From: Lophius americanus
Taxonomy: Eukaryota > Chordata > Actinopteri > Lophiiformes > Lophiidae
Assembly (NCBI GenBank): GCA_037951165.1
Contig: JBBDHG010000009.1
Coordinates: forward strand, 14,782,501-14,846,500
Direction: 5' to 3'
DNA: 64,000 nt
Position numbers and translations under genes: made by a program. Shown here one piece after another: positions 1 through 13,300 of the stretch. A model generated the notes under the pieces. The model saw nothing but the letters and a program-made list of their open reading frames with translations. It was not told where the DNA came from and did not search any database. Each line of letters opens with the position of its first letter. Within the stretch, counting starts at the first letter, position 1.

Positions 1-349
1 ATGTCATCTGTTTTAATTTAAGGATATCAATGAATGAAGTCCAGTTGTTTTAAAAAAAATCCTTGACTTTATGAATACATTCCCGAGATTTTTTTTGTAA
101 TGTTCATAATTTTGTGCAAATTACAGGCCATCAGTGTGGACTTCATGCAACTCTTCCATGCAGGGATTAAATCAATCTTACTTTCAATCATTTCCCCAAA
201 GCGTATGTATTCTCCTTGAATCTCACCAAACGTTTTAGCCTCTCTACTCCTCACTCCTGTCACTTCCCTGCTTTACCTCTCAGTCCATCCTTCAGCTCCG
301 TTCTCTTCACTCCTCAGGCAGCTACTTTCGGCGTTCCGCTTTTGCGTAG

Positions 350-700
350 TATTACATTATGGAATTGCCATCACTGCCACGTCTGCAGATCCTTTGTGTG
401 AACGCGATAGCAAATCTATTTCATAAATAATTTTCAAATTTCGCACCCCTATGATCTTTGTGCAAGGAAGAACTGGAGTTATTTGTGGAAAGGGAAAGTT
501 GCACCTTTCTTAAAATAGGGGGAGGTTTATGTGCAAAAGTTTGTGGGCCATAATTTCTCAACTGTTGGTCTGAATTAGTCCAAATTTGGTGAGCTAAATT
601 AGATCTATCAAGTATATATCATATTTTACTGTAATAGTTCATATTCAGCTCACTATGAGGCATGAGTTTCTTTTATTAGAGAATTTGGACATAAGTTCAC
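350..700 (+). repeat. dispersed repeat family A, copy 1
   Basis: Shares GCAAGGAAGAACTGGA and the surrounding order of words with 22310-22900, and shares about 100 bases in inverted orientation with 51210-51310. The family is not one I can name. No protein-coding capacity was seen. Confidence 0.6.
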
Positions 701-1504
701 GTTTCAGTCGGGTGTATTGCTTGTATGATGCAGCGGTTTGCGGTCTGTTCATGGATTAACCCTCGCTCTCAGAGATGATGGCATAGGCCGAGTTCTAGTA
801 TGTACCGACCTGGTTTAAAAGAAGTTCATTTCTGTCAAATAAAAGTAATAAGAAAAAATGACAGTCTTGTCTTTAAGCAGGGCCGGCATCGCACTTTTGC
901 CGCTCTAGGCGAAATAACTCGCCTCAACATCCCGTACCAGCAACAAAACACAAACACCAACATTATTCAAATACTCTATTCTGCAACTCTAGTGTTTTCA
1001 AAGTGTTAATTAGAATTAAAGAATGCTTGACGCAATGCAGGCATGTTGCGGATAAAACACACAAAAAAGGCCTAACAAAAGAAACAGGTCTGCAATAGAA
1101 CTCTGATATGCCTGGTAGCAAATGATTTAATACACAGTAATGACAGCACGTATGTATATTTCACAAGAATCCAACCTCAGCGTCTCTAACTATACCATTG
1201 CAAACACCTCCTATACACCTCTTTCTGCTGGGCACCAAACACATGCACGTGCAGAAAATGTGAGCACTGCATAGTCTGCAACATCGAGAGCAAATAAAGC
1301 TATAAAGCTTACCTTTTTAGAAGTGTACACGTGGGCTTTAATCGCAGCAAAGGTTTTAATTGCATCCTCTATTTGGATTTTCTGTGATGGCAGTTAATGC
1401 TCTTTGGAGATCCTCCGGTCCATTTGTTGTACTGAGGAAATAGTTTTTTTTATTCGTTTCAACTTTGGAAAAGTGCATTATGCTGAAGCATATATATGGG
1501 TATT

Positions 1505-1577
1505 GTGTATATATCTATATAGATATATATACATATTTTTATATATGTATGTATGTATGTATGTATATACATACACC

Positions 1578-1620
<43 letters not shown>

Positions 1621-1705
1621 TTGTACATGTGTGTATATATATACACACATGTACAAACACACATGTATATATATATAATGGATGGATGGATGAATGGAGG
1701 GTAAG
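1505..1705. repeat. complex microsatellite (TA/TG/TATG/GATG) with a perfect palindrome
   Basis: Runs of TA, TATG, (AT)n, TG/CA and ATGG follow each other. Inside lies a perfect 50-bp inverted repeat at 1614-1663. Confidence 0.9.
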
Positions 1706-1999
1706 ACAGATTGATGGAATTGCAACTCTACCATAAAAATCCCAATACTAGCCATTATACTAGCAATGGCCTTAGACTAAATGTCCACTATGTTGAATCA
1801 AAAGTGTGAAAGAGTTTATATTTATATTCCTAATGGACGGAGGTAGGCTATTGATGAACGGATAAGTGGATGGATATGTATGCAGAAGGACTTTGTGACT
1901 GCTTTTCGATGAAAACACATTCCTGAGGGAATCATATATGGTCCTAAACTGTCTTCATTCATTAAAATGAAATAAATACACAGTGGGGTCGCTGAAACA

Positions 2000-2507
2000 T
2001 GATGTTTCTGATCTTCGTGTGTGCTTCAGCGCGGACTGCCATATATTTTGGTTTAGCAGGTAACTGAAGTAACGCCGATGAGCTGCACCTCTGGGTGCCG
2101 GCAGCTTTCAGCGGGGTATCAGAGGATGATCGATGAGACCATCACGACTCTCCTCCGTCGCTCCGTTTGACACCTTCTGCCTGCGGTCGTTTCCCGCAGC
2201 TTATTGTTTAGTCTAAATTGGGGCGGAGAGGGACGTGTCCATTTCAGGACCTCCCTTACGGACCGTCACCATGACAACAGTCGTGGATGGTGATGGCTGG
2301 GGAGGGAAGAGGAGGAGGAGGAGGGGGAGCATGCGGAGCTTAGACAGGTGTTGCTGTGGTTTGCGCATCGCGCGTGACATCGTGTGTCAGGATGGCAGCT
2401 ACGAGAAAAAACCCACGCAAGCCCTCCGTAGTTTCGCATGTGTTGACATTCTCTGATTTTTGACTTCGGGAATTCAGTAAACGCTGGGAAACATCCTGAT
2501 CGCCGCA
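2000..2507 (+). promoter_or_regulatory. probable ano3 promoter and 5' UTR region
   Basis: This stretch is richer in G+C and CpG than its surroundings and leads straight into the start codon. A purine-rich GGAGGA-type run lies at about 2299-2330. An open frame of 73 codons (2235-2456) precedes the main start and would be an upstream ORF if transcribed. No clear TATA box was seen and the transcription start is not known. Confidence 0.45.
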
Positions 2508-2553
2508 ATGGTGCACCACTCCGGCTCCATCCAGTCCTTCAAGAAGCAGAAAG
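2508..2553 (+). CDS. ano3: ano3 exon 1 (residues 1-16)
   Basis: Encodes MVHHSGSIQSFKKQK plus the first base of a Gly codon. The donor is GTCGGT at 2554. The context GCAATGG and an in-frame stop ten codons upstream fix the start. Confidence 0.93.
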
Positions 2554-5500
2554 GTCGGTCGCTAAACGTCAGCCTCCCTCTCCTCTGATGGTTGTTTGTG
2601 TCTGAGTGTGAAGTGGGGGGACTTTTCCTCCTCTAGTTAAATAGTTTGCGGTGTGAACTGCACTCTGAGATCGGAGTGATCGCTACTTGGTCAGAGAGTG
2701 ACGCAGAGTTGGAGGTTGACATCCTCCTCCTCCTCCTGGGATGAAGCCCGATTCCCAACCTTTTAGTGTTGAATCCACTTGTTCATTAACTGAGCAATCC
2801 CGGTCATTATTATTAGTGAGTAATAAGATGCATGGATTCCGTTTGAGTAGAGGTTTACGGGTGACACTGGATTATTCACAGTGAGAAACAGCAGAGGCTA
2901 TAATCCGGGTTTATGGTCCCTCAGCTCACAGGTGCATCTTTGGATGACCTTTCCTCACATTCAGTCGATGCAGACCTGCTTGTTTTTGCAGCGCTCGAAG
3001 TTGCAGTGATTTTTCTAACTGCACCCAAAGCCTCATACAAACACATCACCTCTCAAGGATCTACTTAAAAACTCAGCAGTAGCCTGAATCGTATCAGGCT
3101 TTGAGCAAAGATCCAAACTCTTCTCCTCTATTAGAATGCAGAATAATTTGTCTTTAAAGGTGAGTCCATGCCGCACCTGTCTGGAATAGCTGCAGGGAGA
3201 ACTTTAGCTTTTGGCAGGGATTACATTATGATTTGAGTGCTTTAAAAGTTTCTATCATGTCATATATCTCCACACAGAAAAGTCTAATCTAATATCCATT
3301 TGACATTTAGTGTTTTGAACCTCCTCTTAAATCGTGTAACACATATTCCAGTCTTTTCCAGACAAGGACAAGTATGGTTTCCAACTGAGCTCCCCTGAAG
3401 TTATCAATCTGTGTCTTCAATCCCAGCTAGATTACGCTGCTGTAACTGTATTGACTCTAATCCTTAGCAGTAGAGTCCTAGAGGAGACATTAGTAACACT
3501 ATAATAATTTGTGTTAAATATTAACATGCTGGCTGTCTGAATTTAGTAAAGTGGTGAAGACACGTCTTGTGTTCATGCTGATACAGCCTCACAAACTGTG
3601 AGAGAAGACCCCTTCTCGTTTATGTGCACAGGCGGAGGAGGATGAAAGGATTGGGATACCGATGAAGTGATGCTGAACCGAGAAGAAATCTCATGACGGA
3701 AAGCTGTTATATTATCTGCTGTCGCTCAATCACTTGTATTTTTTAGTTTTAAATAGTCCTTCAAATCTTTATATCTTCTAAAATGACCTACATGTACAGT
3801 ATGAGCCACATCACACACATGAGGGGTTTGTGCGGAGTCATCAACATCTCCCAAACCGGTCATGATTCTTTTAATCCTTACAGTCATTCATTTTCTATAT
3901 TGCGTTTTTCAGTTGGATTCCTAGCTCTGTAATGTTACATAAACTAGACTGAATACTGCAGCAAACAGGAAACACTGTAAACAATAATTATTATTTCTAA
4001 TAATTATTTAAAAAATTGTAATAATTATTCTAAATTATGAATATGTTAAAATGATTGATATTCGAAACATCGTTTCATCATTTTAATACTTAATTTTAAT
4101 TTGTTATATAAAATGATTCATGAAAACTTAAAATGTGTTTAAAATGATTATTACCACGAAATTATTATTAATATTAATTATTATTGCCAGTGGCAATCAT
4201 GTTTTGATACCCTTTATACTCATTATTTTTTATCCAAATATAATTTTTTGAAAATAATATTATTGTTACTTGAAATTATAAATTCAACATAATTAAATCT
4301 CTACAGTTTTGGAAACTTAAAATTGCATCCAAGACTTAATTAATCGGCAAAAGTTCTCATTTTAATTACATATATGAAATAAATAATTTAATATAAATTC
4401 TTCAAATCTGCTTTCTTTTATGTTCATAAAATAACATAAAATTTAACAATTTGATAAAAATTAACTTTTTGAAAATTAGGTTTCCAGGATTTCAAATGTT
4501 AAATACATTGATACTGATAACTCTCCTGTGACAAAATCTACAATTTCGACAAAATAAAACGTGTAAATTTTTGTCCAAATTTAATTGCAGAGTTATTTTA
4601 ATTCATTTGAACAAACATTTAAATAATGAGTTCAAAATATGAGTTCAAATATATTTTTTTAAACCAAGATTACTTAAAATATGTATTTCAGATATTAAAA
4701 TCTCCTTAGGTAATTGGTTATTATCGAACTCATCATAACTGAATACAACAGACCTGTTTGCAAATTCTGTAACTGAAACTCAAATTATAAAATCAAAGAT
4801 AATTAAAACTGTTGAGTTTTTAGGACTTAAAACTGAATACCTACATTTATCCACTGGAATAAGATGCCAAAGCTTTAAAAAATATATTTTAATTTCTTCT
4901 AATTAGAAAAAAATAATATGGAGAAACCGCAAGAGCTGCTTTGACTTGTGTTCATGAAATTTATAAATTTGATTAAAATTTCCTTTTTTTTCCAAATTAT
5001 GTAACCATGGCTTAAAACATTAAATTCACAAATACTGGAATGGAAATAGTGGGAGGTGAATTGGTACTTTAATTTAACGGTAATTAATCAAAAGAGTAAT
5101 TTAAATCCAAAGAATACTTAAATTTTTTTAATTTAGGTACTTAGATATTCGTAGGTTATCAATTTTGTCAGAAGGTTTGAGTATTCTCAACTTTTCAACC
5201 AGATTCATGTAAAATTCTGACTTTGGGCTTGTTGGCTCTTCAGTATTTTAATAGCCTGTTAAATGCATCATCAAATAAAAGGTATAATTGTTGAATAATG
5301 ACTCACAAACGTCAACTAAAATGAAACCCAAACAATAATACTGCATTCCTCAAATCCAGTCGGAAACACCCTGTGAGAGCATTAAACTCTGGATTGACCG
5401 TCTGATAGCTGACGGGAGTTTTGTTTGTAACGTACACTGGGGTTGAAACAATTATTTCTCCATAGACCAGTAAGATATGAAAATTAAAAACTGGAAGCAA

Positions 5501-8500
5501 ACTTTCAATGGTTTATAAGGGAGTAGAAACTCTCGCAGGTTTCTCTTCAGTGCTGCTGAGCTAAAGCATTTTCATTTGGAGGCAGAAATCTCGTCAGGAG
5601 AGGGAGGAGTTATTGAAATAAATACTAGATGTGGGAGCAGATGATTTCTTTCTTTGTTTTTACAAAGAAAGAAATCGCTGGATTTATTAAAAAGCTAGAA
5701 AGAACAGCCACATTGGGACTTCAACAAACACATTACTCCCAGTCTGATTTTATTTTTCTGAATTTGAGTCAGTATCAAATGCTGATGGTATATGGATGAT
5801 AAACTCTTATTCATTAGCAGCATGTTGATGATGGTTGTCATGGATTTTTAAACAATAACTGACATTCAGACCATTCAATACCAAATTGAAAAATACTGTA
5901 CTGTACTCCAGATGAGCACATAATGTACTTTATGTGCTTGGTCTTTTAGTTTAAGAAATGCAAGAGAAAAAAAAAATCAACAGTATTACACACTACAATA
6001 TACATTTTGTGTGTAAAACACAAAATATATGTTTTAGTCTAGTATGACTCATCCTTAGTTTTTTAAAGAAGACAGATGTTTCGTCGATCTGGTTTTACAG
6101 TTTGCTGCGTCAATGCAGCTCCGTTCTTCTCTGCTTCACTCTATTGGTCAGTGCACAAAACCTTCTGTCATCCAGTTTGGCGTTGATATGCCTCCGTATA
6201 TTCTGTACGGGGTTAAGATCTGCTCGCCGAACAAGCCAAAACATGATGGCCGACAGAGAAGGCTACTCAAACCAATTACCCCGGAAGGCTGAGTCAGAAA
6301 CAACTAGAATCAGGTGTGAAGACATTTCTCTTTCACTTCTCATCCAAAAGTCTTTCTTGGTTATAACTGACGGGCATTACCGGTTATAACCACCTGCGAG
6401 GTCGTTAACACCCTCAGAGTCCTTCGGTCAGATGTCTTCACTTAACTACTCAGCACAGCTGCAGCTCATCAGGGACACAAATTGCTTGATTACGTTCTGG
6501 ATCATCCTGTGGCTCACTAGCATAACATGACTTCTGTGACTCTGTCTGGGGAGAGATGGTCAGAGTGCACTGAATGTCACGTCCACCTCTGATTGGAGAT
6601 AGTTGATGGCTTCCTTCACTCCTCTCCAAACTGTCTGTCCTCTCTGTCTGGAATGTGGACGTTGCTTTCTTTAGAGGAGCATGACTTTGTGATTAGTATT
6701 GTTCGCCGGTGCATTACTCTGGGTCGAAAATGGCCTTTCGTCTTTTTATTTCCACGACGCATCTTTCTCAGGCCTGGAAACAACCCCTTCTTAATATCTT
6801 TGTCTTTTCCTTTGCATTCACGGACATTTTGTTTCTTACCAGCATTAATGCAGGATCATAATTCCACCTCCTCCCTCTCCCAGCGCTGCAGAGGCATCCT
6901 GGGTTGAATTTTTCCCCTGACCTGTGGAGACAGTGATCTGGATCTTCAGCTCAAAACGTGACTCATCACTCCAGAGTGGTTTTGACTTCAACAGGTTCAT
7001 GAACTGTAGATATTTGGAAACAAAATACATTCACTCCTCAGGTTCAGGTTTTCCACACGTCTGTCCATAATATGAATATTCCGCCGAAAGCCCTGGAGGT
7101 GTCCAAAGTCTGATGTGGCATAATTCGGACTAGCCTCGAGCTTTTTCCTCGCCACGCTCCTATGGATGCCATTTTTGCTAAATGTCTGTTGAATATTAGA
7201 GCCATCGGTACTCATTTATATCGAAGAGAGAGAATCCTTAGTCTTGTCTATTTGTAGATATGTCTCCTACTGTGGCTTTGTTTGAGTGCGAGAGCCAGAG
7301 AAATAGCTTCATATGCTCAGACCGGTATTTTAATCACCGTCTGGAATTACCTTTGATTTTGTCATAATGTGCTTCTGCTTAGACCTACAAGCCAATTTAC
7401 CTGATTTGGAAACTGCTCCATTCAAATGATGATGTTATTTCACAGGGCTGGTAGGGATCAAGTCTGGGTGTTTCTAGTCTAGTTTCAACCAGTTGTTCAT
7501 TGAGTTTCTTAGTGTTTGGATCCAGTTTGTTCTTCTTTTATAGACAAAAAACAATTTATGAAAATAACAATTATTTGTGCGCCCATATTAGATTTACAGA
7601 TCTACCAAAAAATACCCCAGTAGTTTCTCATAGTCAGTCTGAGTATAATATCCTGATTATCTTCTTCATGTGTGTGCATGTTTGTGTGTGTGTGTGTGTG
7701 CATGCGAGTGTCAACCCTTGGTTGTTTGGTACATGGCAGGCCACCTGTCTCCTTATGCAAGCAGGCAGATGATGAATTCAGGACTGATTTTGGGGGGAAG
7801 TATCATATAGAGTATCATCTGTTATTCCAACAGGCTCCTGGAGAATATTCAGCCTACATCGGTTTCATGTGATGGGAGTTGATCCATGCTTTGCAAAGCT
7901 TATCTTTAATCTAAGTGTTGCATGGCAGGTATAGGGAAGGATTATCAAGACGAAGATGTTCAAAGAGTTTGCTTTATTCTTTATGTGTGTGTGTCTGGAA
8001 TTTACTCACCTTTAAAAAACACTTGGTGACATTGTTAGTCGAGTAAACTCTGTGAACCTGCTGCTCCATATTATCTGCAGAATCATTCCCTAATGAGGTC
8101 ATACTCGTGGAGAACGAAGAGGCTTTGTGGAAAATCCTATGGCATACAGGGAATCACAAGCAATCAGCAGCTATAAGAAGATAGTAGATAGATGGGAAAG
8201 GAAGGGAGAGTTAGAAATTGAGAGAGAAAGAAAATGCTTAATCTGCTCAAATGACGCAACCCAGAGGTTGCGTCAGGATTGTATAATGAGGTCATGAACT
8301 GTGTAAACGGTGGCTAAAAACTGACATCTGCTCTGAGGTGTTCTCACGGTCAGGCTACTGAGCCCTGCTGCTGAGGATAGACTGACAAAAGCGGATAGAG
8401 TGGATAGAGTTTTCTGTCTACTGAGATGTTGTTATGCCCCTTCCCCTCGCCACACTGGGCAAACAGCGATACCGGGTCTGAATGTCTGTCCCCTCAAGAA

Positions 8501-10312
8501 TCAGTGGAAAGAATCCAGTTAAACTTGGAGGGTTTGGTGCTGTTTGTGGTGATGTCTGGACCATGTAACTGAAACACAAGGGAATCAGAAAGGGAATGTA
8601 TAGAGTTACCCACTCCCATCTATCCATCCGTCCATCAATATCTGATAAGGATCAGTCTAGTCACATCTCAAAAACTGATGGACAGAAATCAGTGAAATAT
8701 GATTGTGACCATACATGTGTTCATCTCCTGTTAAGTTTCTCCAGTTCACTTATTTCCATTTACACTGCACACATTTTTTTTAGAACCCCTGAAATCCCAC
8801 ATGGGATTTTGAAGAACAAAATGTTCAAATTGAAAATCTTCATTGATTGACATTGTGTAATTTGAAAACCAAATTACGTAAGAACCATCAATGGAAACCA
8901 AATCCCTGAACCCATTGAGGGCTGGATTTTAAATTATACGTAAAATCAGTTTGAGTGGTTAGAGTAAACCCTAACCTCACAGGCTGATCCAACTTGTGTG
9001 AATTTTTTCATGACAGCTCATTACGCATCTCAGTGGTTTGTTCGGCCTCCATGTGCCTTTCTGCAAGGGAGACGTTTTTCTGTGGGATCTCCTCCCAGAT
9101 TTGAATCTGGGCATCAGTGACTCCTGGACAGTCTATGACCCTACTTGGTGGTGTCCGATGCAGCATTAAGTAATGTCCCAGAGGTCCTCAGGTGGATTCA
9201 GGTCTGGGAAAGTTGTGGGCCAGTCAACGGGAGGAACCCTGAGTCCTTTGCACCAGTGTTGGGTCTGACAGTGGGTCGGAGGATTTCATACTGGTACCTA
9301 ACAGCATTTGGTTAGCACATGGAGGTCTGTGTGACCCTCCAAGGGTATGCCTCCGCAGACCAACACTCACTCGCATCCAAAGCGGTCCCACTGGATGATT
9401 GGTTGCAGGCAACATAACGTTAACCTGCTGTCATCTGTGAAGAGAACAGGGCACTAGTGAAGAACCTGCCCATTCTCATTTTCTCTGGCAAATGCCAATC
9501 AAATTGCACAGTGCTGGGCTGTGAGCACAGGACTCATATGAGGACGTTGGGCATCCATGCCATCGTCATGGAGTCTGTTTCCGACAGTTTGGTCAGAAAC
9601 ATGCAGACCAGTAGCTGCTGGAGGTCATTTTGTAGGGCTCCTGCTGTTCTCCTCCTGTTCCATCTCACACTGAGCAGCAGGTCCTGCTGCTTGGTTACGG
9701 TCCTCCTACGGCCCAGTCCAGCTCCGCTTTTGTTAGTACCTGTCTCCTGGTGTCCCCTCCAAGCTCTCGATACTTTGCTTGGAGACACGGGAAACCTATG
9801 GATGTTCAATCCCGGAGGAGCTAGACCCCCTGTCAAACCCGAATGGGGTGGCTTTATGTCAGATTTCAATAGTTTGATCACATTTATCAGTGTTATATGA
9901 AGGAATAACTGCAGAGAAACAACACAGGAGAACTCATATATATTATTATTACAAACACTGAAACTCTGACAGAGCAGAAGGAACATTAGGAAATATTGGT
10001 GTGTACAAATATGTGAGCACAGTTGATTTTCTATTTTAAATTTGATCCGAATTGTCTGAGAAAAATGATATGAACTCCAAGTGAACGTCTGTGGGTCATA
10101 TAACGTCTGTGGGTCATATAACGTCTGTGGGTCATATAACGTCTGTGGGTCTGCCACAGTGTCTTTAGTTCCTTTTTCTATTGATTGGTATTGATTTTCT
10201 TCTAAAGTAAGTAGAAAATTAAATGAAGCCTCCTATTTTCATTGTATTTCATTGAGCATACAAACCAGCAGTCACAGGCGCAGCAGTGCAGCAGTTAGTA
10301 TGCTCTTATCAT

Positions 10313-10356
<44 letters not shown>

Positions 10357-13300
10357 ATTTAATTTGTAATGCACTTTACATTTGGATCAAATCTCAAAGT
10401 GCTAAATGTTAATGTTAATGCTTCTAATGCTTTAAAAATAGTTTACACACTACTCGGTGTATCGGTTTAGACCAGTCTAAGTTTTATTTTGTACAATCCA
10501 AATGTATTTAAATGTTTATTTTCAGAATTGATCATTTCAATATACCAGAAACGTCCGTATGTAGTGAATCCGTCATGTGACCCCATTGCAGAAATCAATC
10601 GTTTGTTTTTTATAAGTAGTCAGCAAGAGTTATTGCTATGCCTCAAGTGCCAACCATGTAAAACCAGATAAGAGCTGAATACCCAGTAGCCTCTAATGCC
10701 ACTTCTAAATACTCCCTGTGAACTCAGCTCTATCCATGTGTTCTTTGAAAGGGTGCCAGACGGAGGATGAAACACTCTAATTGCTTGGAGAACATTTCTG
10801 CAGGAGAGGCTATTGGTCTCGCCTCAGTCCTGCCTTCAGAGGATCATTTATGTAAATGCACCACAGCAGTGTTTTGTATCTGCACTTCTGTGTGTGTGTG
10901 TGCGCGTGTGTGTGTGAGTGTGCGTTATTTATCTCCTCAGCCCTCTCTTTTCAAGCAGGGATATTTGAGTCGGACTCTGAAGGGGGAAGGAAATGATGTG
11001 ATGATGATGTTGGTGTTTCTTAAAAAGCTCCTGATGCAGAGAGGTTCCTCGGTTGAAGGCTGTGACACATAAAGTGGTAAAGGCTGAACATGGTTGAATT
11101 ATTGAAGTTATTGAATGAGGAAATGTAGAAGCATTATGGGAAACAGCCCACTGACCTGGATTCAGTTTGCAACATCCTTGCAGATGTGCTTCGATTCCTG
11201 CTCAGATTCTCACACCAATTGACAAATATGAGTAAAAATGCAAATAATAATGCTTTTAGCACGTTTTCATTCTCTCCCGTCTTATCTTAAAGCTTAAAAC
11301 TGATGACAAAATCATGGATGTTTCTCAAATTAAATGCGTCAAAGTAGATTGGGGGGGAGTCATCTTCAGACGAACAGAAGAAAAGGGGTGTGTCCCTGTA
11401 TGGAATATTCCCACAAAGGCTCACAGACAAAAAGAATAAATTATAGTGCAAATCTACATTTTTGATTCCCCGCCATGAACAAAGAGGAGGCGGATATAGG
11501 AGTGGGTTCCCTACCGTCCGTCTGTCCGTCAAACAACGCTTACCCCTTTTCTCCAGAAACTTTCTACAATCACAACATAAGATGTTGTTTGTTCATTTAC
11601 ATGTTTTGTTTTTGTGTCAGCGGATATAATATGAACTTATATAAATATAAAAAATATAAATATGAAAACATAGACTACTTCTTTTGAAAATCACACAAAT
11701 TTTACCGGCAGCATCTAGCCAGCAAGGTACGGTAAAATAAAAAACAGTAATTAACTTGCAGCAAGTATTTAGTAAAGTAGTATAAAATAAATCACAAACA
11801 TATTATTGTGATATTCTACAGTTGTGTATTTATTAGTTCCACAGGACTAAATGGTTTAATGTATTTTACAGTGTAGATGTATCCTGGTCGTTGGATTTGT
11901 TTCTGGAACACATCTCAAATAATCAGTATTATTTCATAAAACTTTCCACAGACAACGACCAAGTAAGTTAGAGACGCTTCTTGCTTGTAGCTTCATTCAT
12001 TTGTTTTGGTTCCATGGTTACAGGTTACATGTGGACTCACTCTGGAAGATCTGACTCTGATGATGGTTTCCGGAGAGTAACAAATAAACCTAAGTCTTTA
12101 TCTCGCATATAGTGGAGAGCTGGCTTTTGATATTTTGGGAGCATTTTGTTAATTTATTTAACTTTGAGAATGTTCCATTTCCTTGCAATTAACACTAATT
12201 TTAATGGGATAACCTATTGATTCATCATCTTTAAGCAGATTTTCTATAACAAGAAAATATATGTACATTAGGTGGAGATTGCCTCTATTTACTCTGACGA
12301 GTAGGTTCCTTTTTTCCCTTGGTCGGTCTGTTGGCTTGTCTGTTTATTAAGAAGATTACAGAAATTTTAATGGAGGAATTTTCTTGGAATAATATCCAGA
12401 GGTAGGTTTCGGCATATCCTAGAGATGATCAAATGTTGGTGACATCACTTCATGACCTCACAGCGTGACGTGATGATAACATTTTTATTACCATTGCAAG
12501 ATAGGGTACATTTGGAGGTTTTTTGAAATAACTCTTACATTAATGGATGGATTTGGGTGAAATTGTACTGCATAATGTCGGCCTTGGGTACTGCTGTGCC
12601 TTGGTGGACGAATATAGACTATAAGAATATCATTCCTCCACTAAGTGTGTTTCAAAACACAGTATTTAAATCTCGCAACACAAGCTCATGATGGACAATC
12701 TGTAGAGAAGAGATGCCTATCCCTGGTCAGGATCTTCCATGACGCTGATGGTTGAGCCCGTGTGGGTCTTTACAAGAACACACATGATTGTTGCTGTAGT
12801 CCTGCACTACGTCACATCACAGCAATTATCCACTCCCCGGACCTTTCTATGTATTTACTCTCTCTAGTCCTCAGTCCTGCTTCAACTTCTCCCCTTGTGC
12901 TGAACTCACACTCACAGATAGCCCTTAGAGTCCCATCACAGCTGGCTCAGACACAGACACACACAAAAACACACACACGCACATGCACACACACACGCAG
13001 GATTAACTTTTTCCTGATAAACCAGTTTTAGCCAGCGCACAGGGAGATTTAATACAGGATTTCACATTAGAAGAAGCTTTTATATATTAATATAGGCTTA
13101 CACAATGTGCTGTCTTCGGAATGTTCTGCCCCTCTGAAACCGGGACAGAGTTCACGGACTCGGCTTATTTGTCAAAACGTAGCTAAAGCTTTGTCAGATA
13201 ACCATTTACGTATCCTGTAATATGCACAGAAGGTGAAAGATTTGACCAGTTATTTTTTCCATCTGCACATGCTCAGAAATTTCCATGCACGCAATTTCAC

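Larger units (their letters stand above)
1..1999. other. upstream intergenic region, no gene seen
   Basis: Contains a copy of a dispersed repeat (about 350-700) and a complex microsatellite (about 1505-1705). Open frames here are short, and those over the microsatellite encode only Tyr/Ile/His/Thr runs. Confidence 0.6.

Noticed and set aside
1404..1755. Overlapping open frames on both strands rich in Tyr, Ile, His and Thr
   Set aside because: These arise from the TA/TG/TATG microsatellite.
10084..10151. CRISPR-like direct repeats
   Set aside because: Units are head-to-tail without spacers, in an animal genome; a minisatellite.
9534..10157. 207-codon minus-strand open frame
   Set aside because: It is a Tc1 transposase relic joined by chance to non-coding DNA and the 18-bp minisatellite; not a gene.
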